NCBI GenBank assembly: GCA_030268105.1
Contig: BSDZ01000078.1
Location: 4,267,001 to 4,331,000, forward strand
Source: Volvox africanus
Taxonomy: Eukaryota; Chlorophyta; Chlorophyceae; Chlamydomonadales; Volvocaceae
DNA: 64,000 nt
Direction of reading: 5' to 3'
The translations under genes were made by a program, and so were the position numbers. Below the pieces are notes generated by a model. The model saw nothing but the letters and a program-made list of their open reading frames with translations. It made no database searches and was not told the origin of the DNA. This document shows, in pieces, positions 23,340-36,153 of this stretch (its first letter is position 1; every line of letters begins with the position of its first letter).

Positions 23340-25653
23340 GTAAGCTGACAATTATGCTTAAATAATGCGAGCCGCTGCAAGCAATGCTGAGAGACAAGTG
23401 TGCACAATACAATTGATGCAGTGGTGAGGGTGGCCAACACACACGGATGCCCGACGGGGCAAAAGTCTGGCCAGTTATGGGCTGAGGATGGTTAATGGCC
23501 GGCAGAATGTGCGGGCACTTTCTTTAGAGATCTTAGAATTCCATAAGTGGATGGCTGGATTCTTAACACAATGATGGTATGAGCTCAGCGTGGACAGTTT
23601 TAGAGTTGTAATTTCCCTGCTGGGGAAATATACGTTCTGCAGTGACGAGTCGCTAGCTAAATAGCCGACAGCGAGCGGGGTGTCGAGCTTACTTTGGGCG
23701 AATATTAATACCCGAATAGCAATAGGCTTGACGGCGGCGATGTGATAATTCTCGTTCTTGCGGCCTAAGCTAGAAATGAATGAATCTGCTCGTGGGTAAG
23801 GTATTTGGGAATGGACGAATCCGAGAATGAATACACTCCAAGCAGAGATCGTGACATGCGAATGCCGTATACCACTATCATGATGTTGACAAACGGCCTA
23901 CGTGAGTATGGGGCTCCAAAGTTCGTTCCTCATGGACGCGTAAGACTTCCAGAGATGCCCTCCTTCGTGGCGGAGTTGACATGATTGAACACAGTGAATG
24001 AGGCTAAAATTCGCTTAACTATAATCCTTTTCATGGGACTTCAGGGGAGACTCTCTCCCTTGGTGGACTTCGATGGCCACCGGTGCCCGCGTATAGCGAT
24101 TGATAAAGTCCAGGAGGCCAGGGGGTAAGGCTCTTGGCCGTAGGAATACCGTGCTTTGCCGAGATGTACACCTGGAATACCTTGTACAACTCGACTGGAT
24201 TTCGTTGGACATACAAGAGACTGTGTTGGCCTGTAATCCATGCGACCACACACAGGGCAACAATATAATGGTCGGTGCGTACTTGCCGCAGCCGGGCCAA
24301 TCAGTCACGCGCACGTTCATATAGGAAAGAAGCATTGAAAGAACGACTTAGACGACTAAAAAACGGCATGAGCTAATGTTGCTTCAATAAAAGTACGACG
24401 TGCTGCGGGCGCTAAAATTCGTCAGCAAATCATGGCTTATTCTCCCGCGTTGCTGCGTCAATCGTGAATCGGGACTGGTGCTGAGTCATGACCATGAAGC
24501 AGGCAATGCGTCACTGCTCCTCGACATGATGGAGAGAACCGTTGATGCTTGGCCATCTATCTAAACGGCGAGTTCCGCTGTTCATCACTGCCGACAAAGC
24601 ATGTGAAGACATGCCGGCCTAGACTCCGTGCCAAGGGCTAAGTAAGAAAACGCCGGCGCTGTTTCAACGGGTCATCATGACCGCCTGCGTGACGATAACA
24701 ATGCCCTACACCCCAACATTGCCCTAGGGGAACGGGGATCTGGGCATCGCATTCCGACTGCCCTATTTATCACATGAATACACACACCGACCCGGCTTTC
24801 CCCTACTGCAACGATCGCCGAGTAGGCCCCTCCCTTTCTTCAGCGTCAGCCTGCACTTAACCTGAACCGAGGCGATGGCTTCATCCGGTTCAACCGACCA
24901 CCCGTCAACTAACATCAAGAGCATCCGAACATCCATTCTTCCAAGTGGACTGCTCGCATCTACCGTCGCGTCAAGCAGGCCCCTTGCACGTGGTACAGAG
25001 TAACCTGGTCAGTTATTTTTCCACCGCTTGCAGTCGTGACGGCATTTCGCGCCGGCATGCTGCATAGCCGCCGATTCATCGCCAAGTCATTATGCATAGA
25101 CTATATGTTAACGTTATTAAAACATTGCGAATCCCATACCACTGTGAATGAAGGAGCAAGCAAAGAGTGCACGGCAAATAGAAACCCAGCGTAGTGTTAC
25201 TAATTGCGGACAAGTGAACTCCCAGAAAACTAGACGGTCAAGGAGAGAAGCAAGCGGCAAGCAAATCCTTGCACAGGTCCGGATCAAGCTATTACCGCCT
25301 TAAGCCTATTAACATGCTCGGGGATGTGCATCTCCTTCTGCACAGCTGAGACCCGCGGCCCTCTTGGGCCTCGCCATGATATGCCTAGGGCTGTTCACTC
25401 CTGGCACATATGCGTACGGCCTGTGCTTGGACTGTTAGCTAATCTTGGCCAGCGAGTACGGAGCATTACCAAGCTTCCGGGTACCACCCACTACCGACGC
25501 CTCAAGCCGTCAACTTCCGCTCCCTATCAAACCTCCGTCCTAGCAACGGACACACAGGCCGCTTTCAACATTCACCGCAATAGCGGAGCCCACTGGGCCC
25601 TGGGCCAAGCACCTGATGACGAACACCCTACACCAGTGCCATGAAACTGTCCG
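23340..25653. other. Gap without a confident gene
   Basis: Contains the possible last exon of the ciliary-like gene near 23423-23510. A minus-strand open stretch at 24015-24335 (106 codons) includes a hydrophobic segment (HYIVALCVVAWITGQ), but I could not tie it to a family or splice chain. The rest, 24.4-25.6 kb, shows only short chance ORFs. Confidence 0.4.
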
Positions 25654-28600
25654 TCAGTGTCCGCTTCCATATCTACTGCCAACGGCTGTCTCGCGAAGCT
25701 TCTTGTCATGCCGCTGCATGTTCTCCAGTAGCTCCTTTGCCCGCTGTGCGCCCTTCATATCGCCCGCCTCCAGCACCATCAAGTCCTGAGCAGCGCACAG
25801 AAAACATCCAGGACCAATGGCGTGTCAACTGGAAACAGGTCTTGGTAGTTGGGTCTGTGCGCGAGAAAATAAACCGTGCGGCAGCAGTGCCCCCACTTGC
25901 CTCGTGAAGACCACTCTGGTAAACTATTGCTGTTGCTACAGCCAGCTGGTGCATAAGCTCGGCCCACCGCACTTAAGTAAACGTTGTCTGCATGAGCATG
26001 TCATGAAATATCGATAAAATCCACTGCCCAACCCCACCGTTGTTGCTTCCGGATCCAACTGTGGTACCTTCGATTTTCACATGACCAGCAGCAGTCGATA
26101 TTTAATAGCTCAACTTGTATTTGGGCATGCCTAGTGGGAACCCACCTGTCGGAAGCGGGAATCCGATGGGAGCGGGTCACCGATCGGCTCCCACCGGTCG
26201 GGCACCTCGGTCGCAACGGACCAATACCGTCTGCTGTTGATATTAAGGTGTGATAGCCAACTGCCCTCGATGCTTGCGAGCGGAAACCCCTCCGACTCGT
26301 TAGGAATGGGATCCACGAGTGCAGTTTGTGGTGGCTGTTAACGGCACCAGGCAGAAAGGAGAGTATCTCGCCAAAGGGTTCTATAAAAGGGTTCGATAAA
26401 AACCGGTCACCCATGTCCGGGTCGTACAACGTTGCGCCATGCCAGGCCCCTCGCCTCATCCTCTATGCCATCAAACGTTGGTAAGCAGACAATATTATTG
26501 CTCACAAGAGGAGAACCCTTTTTGGAATCCGAGACCGGCCATGCACGCAACGCGCCCGTGGCGCCTTAACATTTTGAGGGAATACCCATACCATGCGCGA
26601 AAGTGCTGACACATAGGTTCTAACCCTTGAGGCTTTCACAGAATAAAACGTGTTGCCATCAGTTCAAAAACGTTTTACCCCACAATGGTACTCCTCATGT
26701 GTAACCGTAATCCCACATAACGAAAAAGCACAGGACCGCACCTGGTTGATTCGAAGCAGCGTGCCCATGCGGTTTAAAGTAGACATGGTGAAGAACGAGC
26801 CACTGCTAAGGGTAGAAGAGGGCTTCGAGCTAGATGCTGTGTCCGCCCGAAACAAATTCCCAGACGACCCTGAGGTGCTACCAGGAGTCCTGTGGCCAGG
26901 CCCAAAGGAAGTTGGTATGCCCATATCGGCACCGTTAAGTGATGACCGCGAGGTGCCGTCGGCAATGGCGCCCCTTCCGGAAGGCATCCCGGAACCTTCA
27001 GCAGGCAATAGTTTTTCGTCGACGGCCGGGCCCGACACCGTGGCGTCAGCGTCGCGGCCCTCTGCTGCCGCGGCCTCGGCCGCGGCCCGTTCCAATGCCG
27101 CTGTCGTATCTGCGTCCTCCTTTTCGGAGTCATATTCGTTTTCCGAGGCTGACTCAAACTCGTCGTCCTCCTGCAGGATCGAGGTGCGCGCCCCCGCTGC
27201 CGCTATCTGCTCCCGATCCAGGGTCTCCGCCAGATCCGCCGTGCTGGTCTTCTCCGCGAGGGAGGCCTGTTGAAACAGTCCACGCGCTGTGGTTAACGCC
27301 ATGCGACGCTGGGTAATAATGTTAGATCACTAGCTGACCAGCACTTACACAAGGACGATCTACCCGGGGCTTCATGTGACTACGAACATCTGACTGCTTG
27401 GTATTCCCCAGTCCAATAATCGCAAACTTCGCACCTGGTTGTTTCTGCAATCGTAGATGAAGCCGTACACCGCATCGGCTCGGCGTAGCACTTTGTTCCG
27501 AGCGCCTTTCAGTGCCCCAAAGTTGATCACCGTCTTCAGCTTGTTGCGCACGTCTACAAGTATTGCCTGCCCATCAACCTACCAATAGGAAGGCATAATT
27601 GCAACCAGAAAAATTCAAGCGACTCTGAATGTCCCGTCCCTTAATACCGTATCTTCAGGTCAGCGGCCTACGTTTACCTGACTAAGCTGCTTATCCCCCG
27701 GGGGCACGTCACCACAAACCATCTCCCTCCTGACAGACCCTCGCCTCGTACCCGAACGCACCCCCTTCCTCGCACTGTCTGCGGCGAAAGCTGAAAACGC
27801 AAGCCCATCGTGCGAGCAACTACTCACGAAAGTTGACGGTTCAAATAGTTCAGTAACAAAGACACAACTTATACAAATCTTTCCTGAACTATCTGTCCAG
27901 TGCTCAAGACCCGATAAGATCTACCTCTGCACGAGGACGGCTGCTGCCGTACACCACGTTCTTGATGTAATACTGAGGGTAGTGCAGCTCAATTCGCGTT
28001 CCATCCGGGAAATCCACATAACGGAAGCCCTTGGCCACAGTTTTAAAGCCGTAGTACTTAACGACGATGGACACGGTGGGCTGGGAAAGGCCCAGGAAGC
28101 GGTAAGCTCCGCCTGGAGAAAATGACAACGCACAGTTTTCTTCGCAGTCAACTGTGGGCAGCAATCTTCGGCTTCCAATAACTGCGAGAGATGCTCGTAC
28201 ACGTAAAATATACAGCAACTGTCAAGACAATCTGTTTGTGCCAAACACGATAACACCAAACTTTCTGCACAGTAATTAGGAGGTGGCCTTAACATGCCAC
28301 AATGTCCGTCATGCCGACGCCTCTGCCGTGGCCTAAGGGTGCCGTGAACCTGCTGCCATGGCACGAATGGATGCAATACACCCCCTGCGTGTCCATATGA
28401 GATATGTCCATCTGATATTGTACACCGGTATGGACAGCATATGACCGTCCCAACAATCCTGTCGTACTTCTTTTAGGTATTACCAGTCCTTCAAATAACA
28501 CTGCAGCTGACGGCGCCCATTCTTGCGGATCACACACCTGGCCCCTCCATGTGGAATGCCGACACTGGGGGGTGGTGGCTAATTTGCTCCATGGACATCG

Positions 28601-29385
28601 TCGTCCCGTCCGAGAGTGTCGCTTGCCATGTCTCACCCAGGATAGGGTTGAACGGCTTTCGCCAATTTTCAAACGCATGATGCAGGCCTGGAAAAGCAGG
28701 CGCGGGGTGAGGCGGTCCATTAAACCCTTCCGAGTTATGAAGTATCAGTCTATGTCCCCTCCGCATCCCCTTCCAGTCCCTGTTACCCATCGAATAAGAT
28801 CACTTGCCTGCCACAAACCACGTCGTCACCAGCTTCATGCGCTCCACCGGGTCCGACGACTGCGAAGCGTCAGCCAGGTACCGCGGATACACCCAGACGT
28901 CCGCAAGCTTTTCGAGGTAGCTGCGTGGTTCAAATATGTTGACTGGAAACGGTGTACTGATCAAGTTTATGTTGCCAGTGAGGAGACGTTTCCCCATGGA
29001 CTTGACCCACTGCATAATTGCCCTGTTTGGATAGTATACCGGGGCGACAGTTGCAACGTTTGAGGTTGGCAAATACGAACGCACCAGTCTCCCGCTATGG
29101 CCTTCAAAAGCCAGGGACGTACTCGCGTTGCTGCTTAAGGAGTTCGTCGTTGGTGCACAGCATTCCACCTGCCTCGTCCGCATCCGGATGGAATGAAGTC
29201 TGCGTAAGGACAAGAGATACATTTACGGAACAGGTGTCAGTCCATAGCACGCACGATTTCGCCATCTAAATAACTCCGCAGACAATAAATAAGCTGACCT
29301 GTTCCTCTGCTGCTGCATCCGCTGAAGTGCTTGGACCGTCTCCATCTGCGTCCTTCTTGGCCTTCAAAAGCTTCTTGAAGACCAT
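25654..29385 (-). CDS. Oxysterol-binding-protein-related protein (ORP) with acidic insert
   Basis: ORPs carry sterols or phosphoinositide-exchanged lipids between membranes at contact sites. Nine exons close in phase: 29385-29299, 29199-29123, 29022-28808, 28687-28538, 28112-27925, 27578-27435, 27308-26742, 26334-26146 and 25785-25654, giving 582 residues. The OSBP-related domain is clear: PFPVNIFEPRSYLEKL (lid-proximal, about residues 79-94), KPFNPILGE (137-145), the signature EQISHHPP (160-167), and YYGFKTVAKGFRYVDF. Near the C-terminus come PDRWEPIGDPLPSDSRFRQ and a helix with LENMQRHDKKLRE. No PH domain or FFAT motif is visible. The roughly 190-residue exon 7 is acidic and Ala/Ser/Gly-rich and interrupts the domain before its last strand. 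Intron 3 has a GC donor. Head-to-head with the nucleoporin gene. Confidence 0.92.
28688..28807 (-). other. GC-AG intron in the ORP gene
   Basis: The exon ends GTGGCAG and the intron begins GCAAGT; it ends TTTTCCAG. Using this site joins FVAG to LHHAFENWRKPF exactly as expected for an ORP. No GT donor nearby keeps the phase. Confidence 0.85.
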
Positions 29386-29867
29386 CTCTACGCTACACAA
29401 GGAACTTTCTTTCAGCTCCCCGCTGCGCCGCTATATGCGGGCAGCCGACAGCTGACAGATGTGGCTAGGTTGCGGTAATCATTGTGAATCCATGTAATGC
29501 AATCACATTAAGAAACTGGCATCGCAGCTGCCGGACACTAAAACTATTATAGCAAAGCGGACACAAAGTTTGCAATACAATTTAAAAAGTTATTTGAAGA
29601 GGCTGTATGAAATGACATGTGCATTTCGGGGCCACGCTTGTCCACCGAAATGCAGGTCATGGTGCCGTGCAAGCTACTTTGGCATCATGCGACATGAACC
29701 TTTGTCCGCCTCGCTCTTAACATACTGTTTAATTATATCACTCGATCGTATGCAGGCGTTTTACAAATTGGTGACAGGTAGTGTTTCCAGCCTACTGGCA
29801 GCTCTAGGGCCTATTGGGGCCTCTCAACCACATCATTGCTGAAGACGTGCCTCCTAACCTACTTGAC
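29386..29867. promoter_or_regulatory. Divergent region between ORP and nucleoporin genes
   Basis: The two ATGs (29385 on minus, 29868 on plus) are 482 bases apart. The region holds both 5' leaders and probably both promoters. No specific element was recognised. Confidence 0.45.
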
Positions 29868-32800
29868 ATGAACACGCAAGACGATCGGGGTGCTGGGGGA
29901 AAGGCGCCACGGGCGCCGAGAGTTACGGCTGGCAACATTGTAGAGCGTATGACTTCTCCTTTGCAGCGTTTTTTTGTTAATAGGGTAAGAGCCTGTTTGA
30001 CAACAGCGCGGGGCACCCGCATATGCGCAGCTGGAATATTTAAAGTCCCCGCCATCTGCAGGGGAAGGCCGGCGCCTCGCCAAATGATAACAGCAACCGT
30101 AAAGGTATGCGATTTTTGCGTATTTTGCTTGCGGTTCATCTTCGCTGACTTCGAGGCTCATGGGTTGTCAGGAGCCGCCAATCTAAAGGCTTCGCCACCG
30201 CCCTCACTAAACAAAGATTTACGTCCAGAACTGGACCAGCAGACCAAGGCAAGTATTGTTTATCCTCTCGATGTATCGCGTATGATGTTCTGTGCCATTG
30301 CTTTTGTCAAGATCCTTACATATCTCTACTTCCCGACAGGTTCAAGGTGGTTCTAATGGCTTTTCTTTTCCAACGCTTGGGGGCTCAAATGAATCGCCAC
30401 CAACCAACAGGTTAACGCGACCTTCGCTTGTCGCTGAAATTGTTGCACAGCCAAGCACGCACGATGGAGTGCCGTTTGGCCCAGAGTGTGGTGCAGTACA
30501 TGCTGTGGCAACACCAGGGCAGCTGCGTGCAGAGGATTCTCAGGCTGGGGTAGGGTGCCAGTCAACAGCGGCGCCACTCAGTTCCGGCGCTGCTGCGAAA
30601 TCCACGTTGGACCGCTTGACGGAGTGGTGGTCTCCGTCCAAGCAGGCCTCCCTGCAATTTTTCTTGGGCGGGGGCACGTATTTTGCACCCGTTTCGCAGC
30701 CAGAGCTGCCTCATGCAATCGGCAAAGCAGTTTCGGAGCCTTCTAGAACTTCCGAGCAGAAGGGAGTGTACTTGAACTTAGCAGAGCTGCTTAAGGCTGG
30801 ACCTGGGGGCTACGTCCGGAAAGCAAATGGCGCTTCATCTTCGGCTGGCGCTGGTGTCGCCATGAGATACAATCCATACAGTCGGCCCAAGTGAGTGAAT
30901 CTCCACGTGGAACGCCTCTATTGCTGTTTGCCTTGACCAGTAACGGTTCGTGCATACCTCTTTGACTTGGACACCGTCCCTCGCGTTCCAGCGCCCCCAG
31001 ACCGCCCCGGCCGGGCGCTACTGGGCTGATGCCTTCAGTTCCTCAGCCAGTATCTATCGTCCCAGAGGAGACAGTTCAGCATCGATCAATGCCAGAGCAT
31101 AGGCCGTCCTTAGCTGTTGCAGCGGCACGTCTCCCGCCCCCTAACCCACGGTTTGCCCCACCGCCAAGCGGGATGGCGCCGCGGGCTCCGACGGCGCCTG
31201 GTGCTGTCCGCCTTGCTCCTGGGCAGATGGCTTTGCCGTCGGGTGGGACTGGCACACCGTTACCAAAGTTTGGTTCAATGTTGACGGGAGGGTTGCAGCC
31301 GTCAGCCAGTTTCAAGCCGGTTGCTGGAGCCGTGGGTGGAAAGCGACAACGTGAGAGTCCTATGGTCTCGCCGTTCCCAACGTCGGCCATTCGGACTCTT
31401 TCAGGTAAGGTATTTTGTTGGGTGAGTTGGGATCGAGCAAAGGACAAACGTCCGATGCGTAGCGCGTATTCGTGAACGCCAGTAATGTCCTTCGTAGCAC
31501 CATCGCCGTCTGCTATCATGGCCTGGAGCTTGTCACTGAACTAACCTTGAAGTAACCTTGCCGTACTGCAGAATTCAAAAAGCGTCGCCAGACGGTCTTA
31601 GAGCAGCCACGGTCTGTGCTGGCGGGCTTGTCAGCACGTACCCCACGCCCATGCGAGCGGGCTCCTGGTGCAGTTCCTCCTGGAGGCTCCAGTACGGCAG
31701 CAGGGACCCCTGGACCAACGCCGGGAGAAGTGCCACAGACCGAGACTGCCAGGAAAATGATAGGCTTTTTGAACAGCTGCGAGCGGGTGCGTTTGGACCT
31801 GATGCGGGTGCATTTACTGAGGGTTGTGTGTGTAGCAAAGATCACCACATATACTTCAGTGTGTATTATGCACGCGGCACAGAACTGTAGATCGGCATAG
31901 TAATCGATCCTTTATGTTATAACCTTGTTATTAGTTCCTACGTTGCCTTCTGAATGCTGATTTTGTGATGTGCCGCTCGATTTACAGACAGGTGATGTTG
32001 CCATCGCCACGACAACAAAAGCCGGCTCTCAGTCAGCGACGCGCACGGCGCCCCCAACATACTCGCGATTACCAGTTTCATTCATGCCACCGTTGGAGCG
32101 CTTAGACCAGAATCATTACGGCGGTACGCCGACCCCGGGTGTCACTCCTGGGGAAGCTGGCTTCGCTTGTGCTGCCACGCCATCGCCATTGAGCAACACG
32201 CCTGATGCAGGGCAAACACCTGGACCCCGTATGGGTGAGTTTTAAAGTGCAGTTGTTGGTCACAAGAATTGCGGAATTAATGAAGCAGTTGCCACGCGTC
32301 TCGATTGTCAACAACATCGGGTGCTGCACTTTAAGCCTGTTGCTATTGTGCCGAAACTTGCGAATTGGGCTAACATCCAGTAGCATATTACTGAAATCTC
32401 GCAGACCTGTATTGCAGTTTCAATGACGTTCCTTTGTGTTAAGTGTCGTTCCTATCGCCAAATCTTGTTCTGGGCACACATTGCCATACTTCGGCTCAGC
32501 ATTCGATGGCCCTGGAGAATAACAACATCCGCCTGTACTCCGTCTGAACAGTCTGTTATTTCAGTCGCACAGAGCCCACATGTCGTGCGCACACTGGCAG
32601 AGGTCCATGTTTCTGTCTAGCCACGTCTCGTTCGACCATGCAGTCAAGTGTGCGCCACATATTTCCCAATGCAGTCTTGGAGTTCAATACGCCAACGGTT
32701 ATCCCGGTGGTTGAGTCGTCGCGGAGTTTGGATAACCTCCCAGAGGATCTTGCGTCTCGCGTGGAGTGTGTGACTAACACGCTGCCGCTCAGCCCTATCG

Positions 32801-35800
32801 TCGCAACGGCAAATCGGGATGCGAGCCTGGGGCCTCCCATCCCGCCATTCTTGGCAGTCGAGTCAACAGTCGTGGCCAAAGCGGAGATGTGTGGCAGGCC
32901 TGATGCATTGGTGCTAGCACCATTACCTGTGGCAAAGAACGATGGATTAGCCCAGGAGCCTGCTGGCATTGAACTTCTACCAAAGTTCAGTTTTAGGTCC
33001 CCACACGGTTTGTCAGACCACCAGCTGCTGCGCGTGAAGGAGATTTGCGAAACCTACTCGGCGGCTGCAGCCAGCAGCAGCGGCTCGGAAAACTTTACAT
33101 TCGAAGCTGCAACTACGGGTGTCGACACGACGGCACCCATCGAAAAGGCTACTTCATCGGGTGCGCGCACTGGTAACCTGGCCGCCGACGAGGTATGTGT
33201 TATGATACTTTGCTTTTGATATTCAAAGAGCCGCACGCTGACAGGATAGTTCTACATGCTGAAGATCGCGTGACATGAGAGTTCATTGAAGAGACATGGA
33301 ATATATGCACCATGATTGAATTGAGGGGTCTACACAAATGTAATACCGTCAGGGCACGCATGCGGCTGTCGCCACGCAGTATCCTTGTGCTAAATATTCT
33401 ATGCACACTATCAGGCAGAACTAGAAACAGGCAATATCTACCATGCTCCATAGTCGAATGTTTAGTAGCCCTAGCTAGGTGACGGGATATTATGTGTGCT
33501 CCTTATCTGGCCTCGTCAATCTTACGCCCCATGGTAACCATAGGCATTTAACGGAAATCCCAGGTTGACGCAGTTCACGGGCATAAGTCGTAGCTTCCAC
33601 CTGTGGGTGTGTGAAGACTTAATGAACTCTAGTTAACCCCAAACCTGATAAAAATTATAGCTAACTGGAAGTTAACTATAGGTTACCCCCCGTTGGATAG
33701 TTTGCCGCTCTTGTGATCGAGGTCATCCTTCATAAAATGGCTTCGCCATCTTGCCTAGAACATATGCAGTCCTCCCATGCGAATTTGGAGATGGTTCACG
33801 AGCCGATCGCCGGGCATTCCAATCCTCACTGGCCCTGTTGCCCAGGTTTGTGATTCTGTAAATACTCCTGTGTGCTGTGGATACTACCCGTGTTCAAATA
33901 TAAGACGGCTTTGTAATTGATTATTAGGTAAATCTGCTGTGGCACCCGTGCCGCCATTTGCAGGTGAAACGAGCTTCAGAAGTGCCATTGCCGGATGACG
34001 ATGACGACGATGTGGGAGTGGACGATGCTGCAGCAAAACCTGCGCCGGTGACAACAGCACACGTGTCTAGCGAGCAACCGCATGCGCTCACAGCCCTATC
34101 AGTTCCGCATTGTGGTACAAACCGTGTTGCTTTCGCCGATCAGCTGGAGATGATGCTGGCGAGAAAACAGTGTGATGCAGATGCGCCATTGAAGGTCAGC
34201 AAGTTGCGATTGACATTTTTCCACAACTAAGTGCCTGTTTGCATAGGGGTATCATATTTTCTTCGTTCACTGAAAGGACACGTCCATTGGAAACACCATT
34301 GCAGGCGACTGTAGCGGCGATGGTAGCAACCCCACCGGTAACCCCGGGGCCCGTCTTCTTCAGTTCGCACGCAGGCAGTACACCGTTTCATCCGTTTGTT
34401 GCAGATTCAACCCCGGTAATAGGTGCTTGTGAAAAATCGTCGGGGGCTGTTGACAAGGTGAGCCATTTTAGAAAGGATTCCTTACAAGGTGTACGTCCAC
34501 CAATTTTTGCTCGTCTACTGTCGGAGATCTCCTGTCGTGATGAAATATCTCGCTGTATTGACAGGATTTTGCATGTATGCTGCAGGACGCATCCGATGCT
34601 GGCTTCTTCTCGCCCATTTCTCTCGGCACAGCTACCTGCACGTCAGCAGCTGCGGTCGTAGACGTGGCGAAACCCTCTGACACGCCGCCGTTGGGGCTAG
34701 GGTCTGCCTCAGATTCGTTTTTCTTTGGTGCTGTGTCGAAACAGACAGTGCCGGAAGGAGCGGTCCCTCTAGCGTCAGCGCAGGAGGAGAAAGTGGGAAT
34801 AGATAAGACATCTTGCAATGCGCAAAAAGACACAACAACGTCGTTTGGGCTCGATAAACTTGGTTTCGCTGCCCCGGAAGCAGGTTCGCTGCCGTCAGCA
34901 TCCCCTGGCAATGCCACATTCGGCGTCGCAGTAGCTGATGCGCCGAAGCCGCACATGTTTGGGTCTTATGGCGCGCCATCCGCTGCAAGTGCAGCGGCAG
35001 CGGTATCAACCGTGATGGGGTCTGGGACAGCCCCTACCATGGCGATGCCGTCATTTAGTGTTGTTGGCCAGCTTATCGGCAGTACGTCCCTGTCGACTAC
35101 TTCGGCCCCGACTACCACGTGCTCAGGGCCAATGGTGTCGCTTGGGATGGCCTCGGCGAGAGGTTCTGCTCACACCGCTGCAACGGGTTTTTCGCTAGGT
35201 AGTTCAACTGATGTCCCAGCATCGTCCTCGGCCGCGATGACAGGCTTTGTTTTTGGTGCTGCACAAACCTCCGCTGGGTCCAATCCTCCGCCTTCTAGCT
35301 TCGGGTCGCCGATGCCCATCGGAAACCCCGCTTCTGGACCAAGCATTAGTACGGGTCAGCCATTGGCCAGCTCCGTCGGCTTTGGTACAGGAAGCTTTGG
35401 CGCATCATCAAGCGCTGCGATGAGCTTTTCGCTTGGGGGCAGTGTTAATGTTGGTACCTCTAATGTGAGCAGCAACAATTCCGGTCCTCAATATGACGTC
35501 GTTAAGCCAGTCTCCACTTACGCCTTCACCGCTCCAACATGTAAGTTGTTGCTTTGCGAACGTGCTTGAATATAAAGGAGTGCACGATCATGAATTAATT
35601 TCCAATTCTTGCTTTTGCAGCTACACCAACTCACGGTGCGGTCACCACGGGGCCAACCATGGATACGTCAACTCCCCAACCTGCGGCTGGCGGCGTGGTG
35701 CACACGTTCTGTGCGTCGGCTCCTGCTCCCTTAGGTGCAGCAGCGCCATCGTTCAGCGCACCCACGGCGTATCCTAACTTGGGAGCACCGCCGGCAAGCA

Positions 35801-36153
35801 ATAACCCTTTTTTGGGGGCTGCGGTCCCTGCGGCGGCAGCACAGCATGCTAGCACTGGTCTTGCCTTCGTTGCCCCAGCGGCCCCAACGGCAGCACAGCC
35901 ATCATTCGCTGGTTTTGGTGGCAGCAATGGTGGCGCACCTGCCAGGCCATTCTGCCAGGCTGCGCCTAGCTTCGGCATGCAGGCGCAACCGGCACAGGCT
36001 CCAATGCTGAGTGTTAATGGCTTTGGCTCCTCGTTCGTTGCGCCTGGAGGCTTAGGCGCGCAAACATTTGGTGATGCTGGTGGCGGTTTTGCGCTCGGTC
36101 ATGGCGATCCAAAGGACGGACGGAAGAAATTGAAAGCGCGGCGCCATGGGTAG
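29868..36153 (+). CDS. FG nucleoporin, plant Nup136/NUP1-like nuclear basket protein
   Basis: Nuclear-basket nucleoporins line the nucleoplasmic face of the pore and bind transport receptors through FG motifs. Twelve exons close in phase: 29868-29984, 30156-30248, 30340-30890, 30992-31404, 31572-31786, 31988-32234, 32565-32602, 32644-33192, 33964-34194, 34305-34457, 34586-35540 and 35621-36153, about 1364 residues. The N-terminus has a basic GAGGK.PR stretch like plant Nup136. Exon 5 holds a basic EFKKRRQ patch and a TARKMIGFLN helix resembling the TAR.IL..L motif of NUP1/Nup153-type proteins. An acidic Asp run lies in exon 9. Exons 11-12 are rich in FG, FSLG, FVFG, GFG and SFG. The end is basic (GRKKLKARRHG), as in Nup136. 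Intron 2 has a GC donor. Low-complexity content means orthology is by architecture rather than alignment. Confidence 0.75.
30249..30339 (+). other. GC-AG intron in the nucleoporin gene
   Basis: The exon ends CAGACCAAG and the intron starts GCAAGT; it ends CCCGACAG. The join is phase 0 between DQQTK and VQGGSNGFSF. A GT donor that keeps the frame is not present next to it. Confidence 0.75.

Noticed and set aside
29023..29140. Apparent frameshift/stop in the ORP gene after REYVPGF
   Set aside because: A GA|GTACGT donor at 29123 and a CAAACAG acceptor at 29023 remove it and join REAIMQWV in phase; it is an intron, not a mutation.
34468..34956. 162-codon minus-strand ORF inside the nucleoporin gene
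   Set aside because: Antisense to a low-complexity FG exon with consistent splice borders on plus; composition is a shadow.
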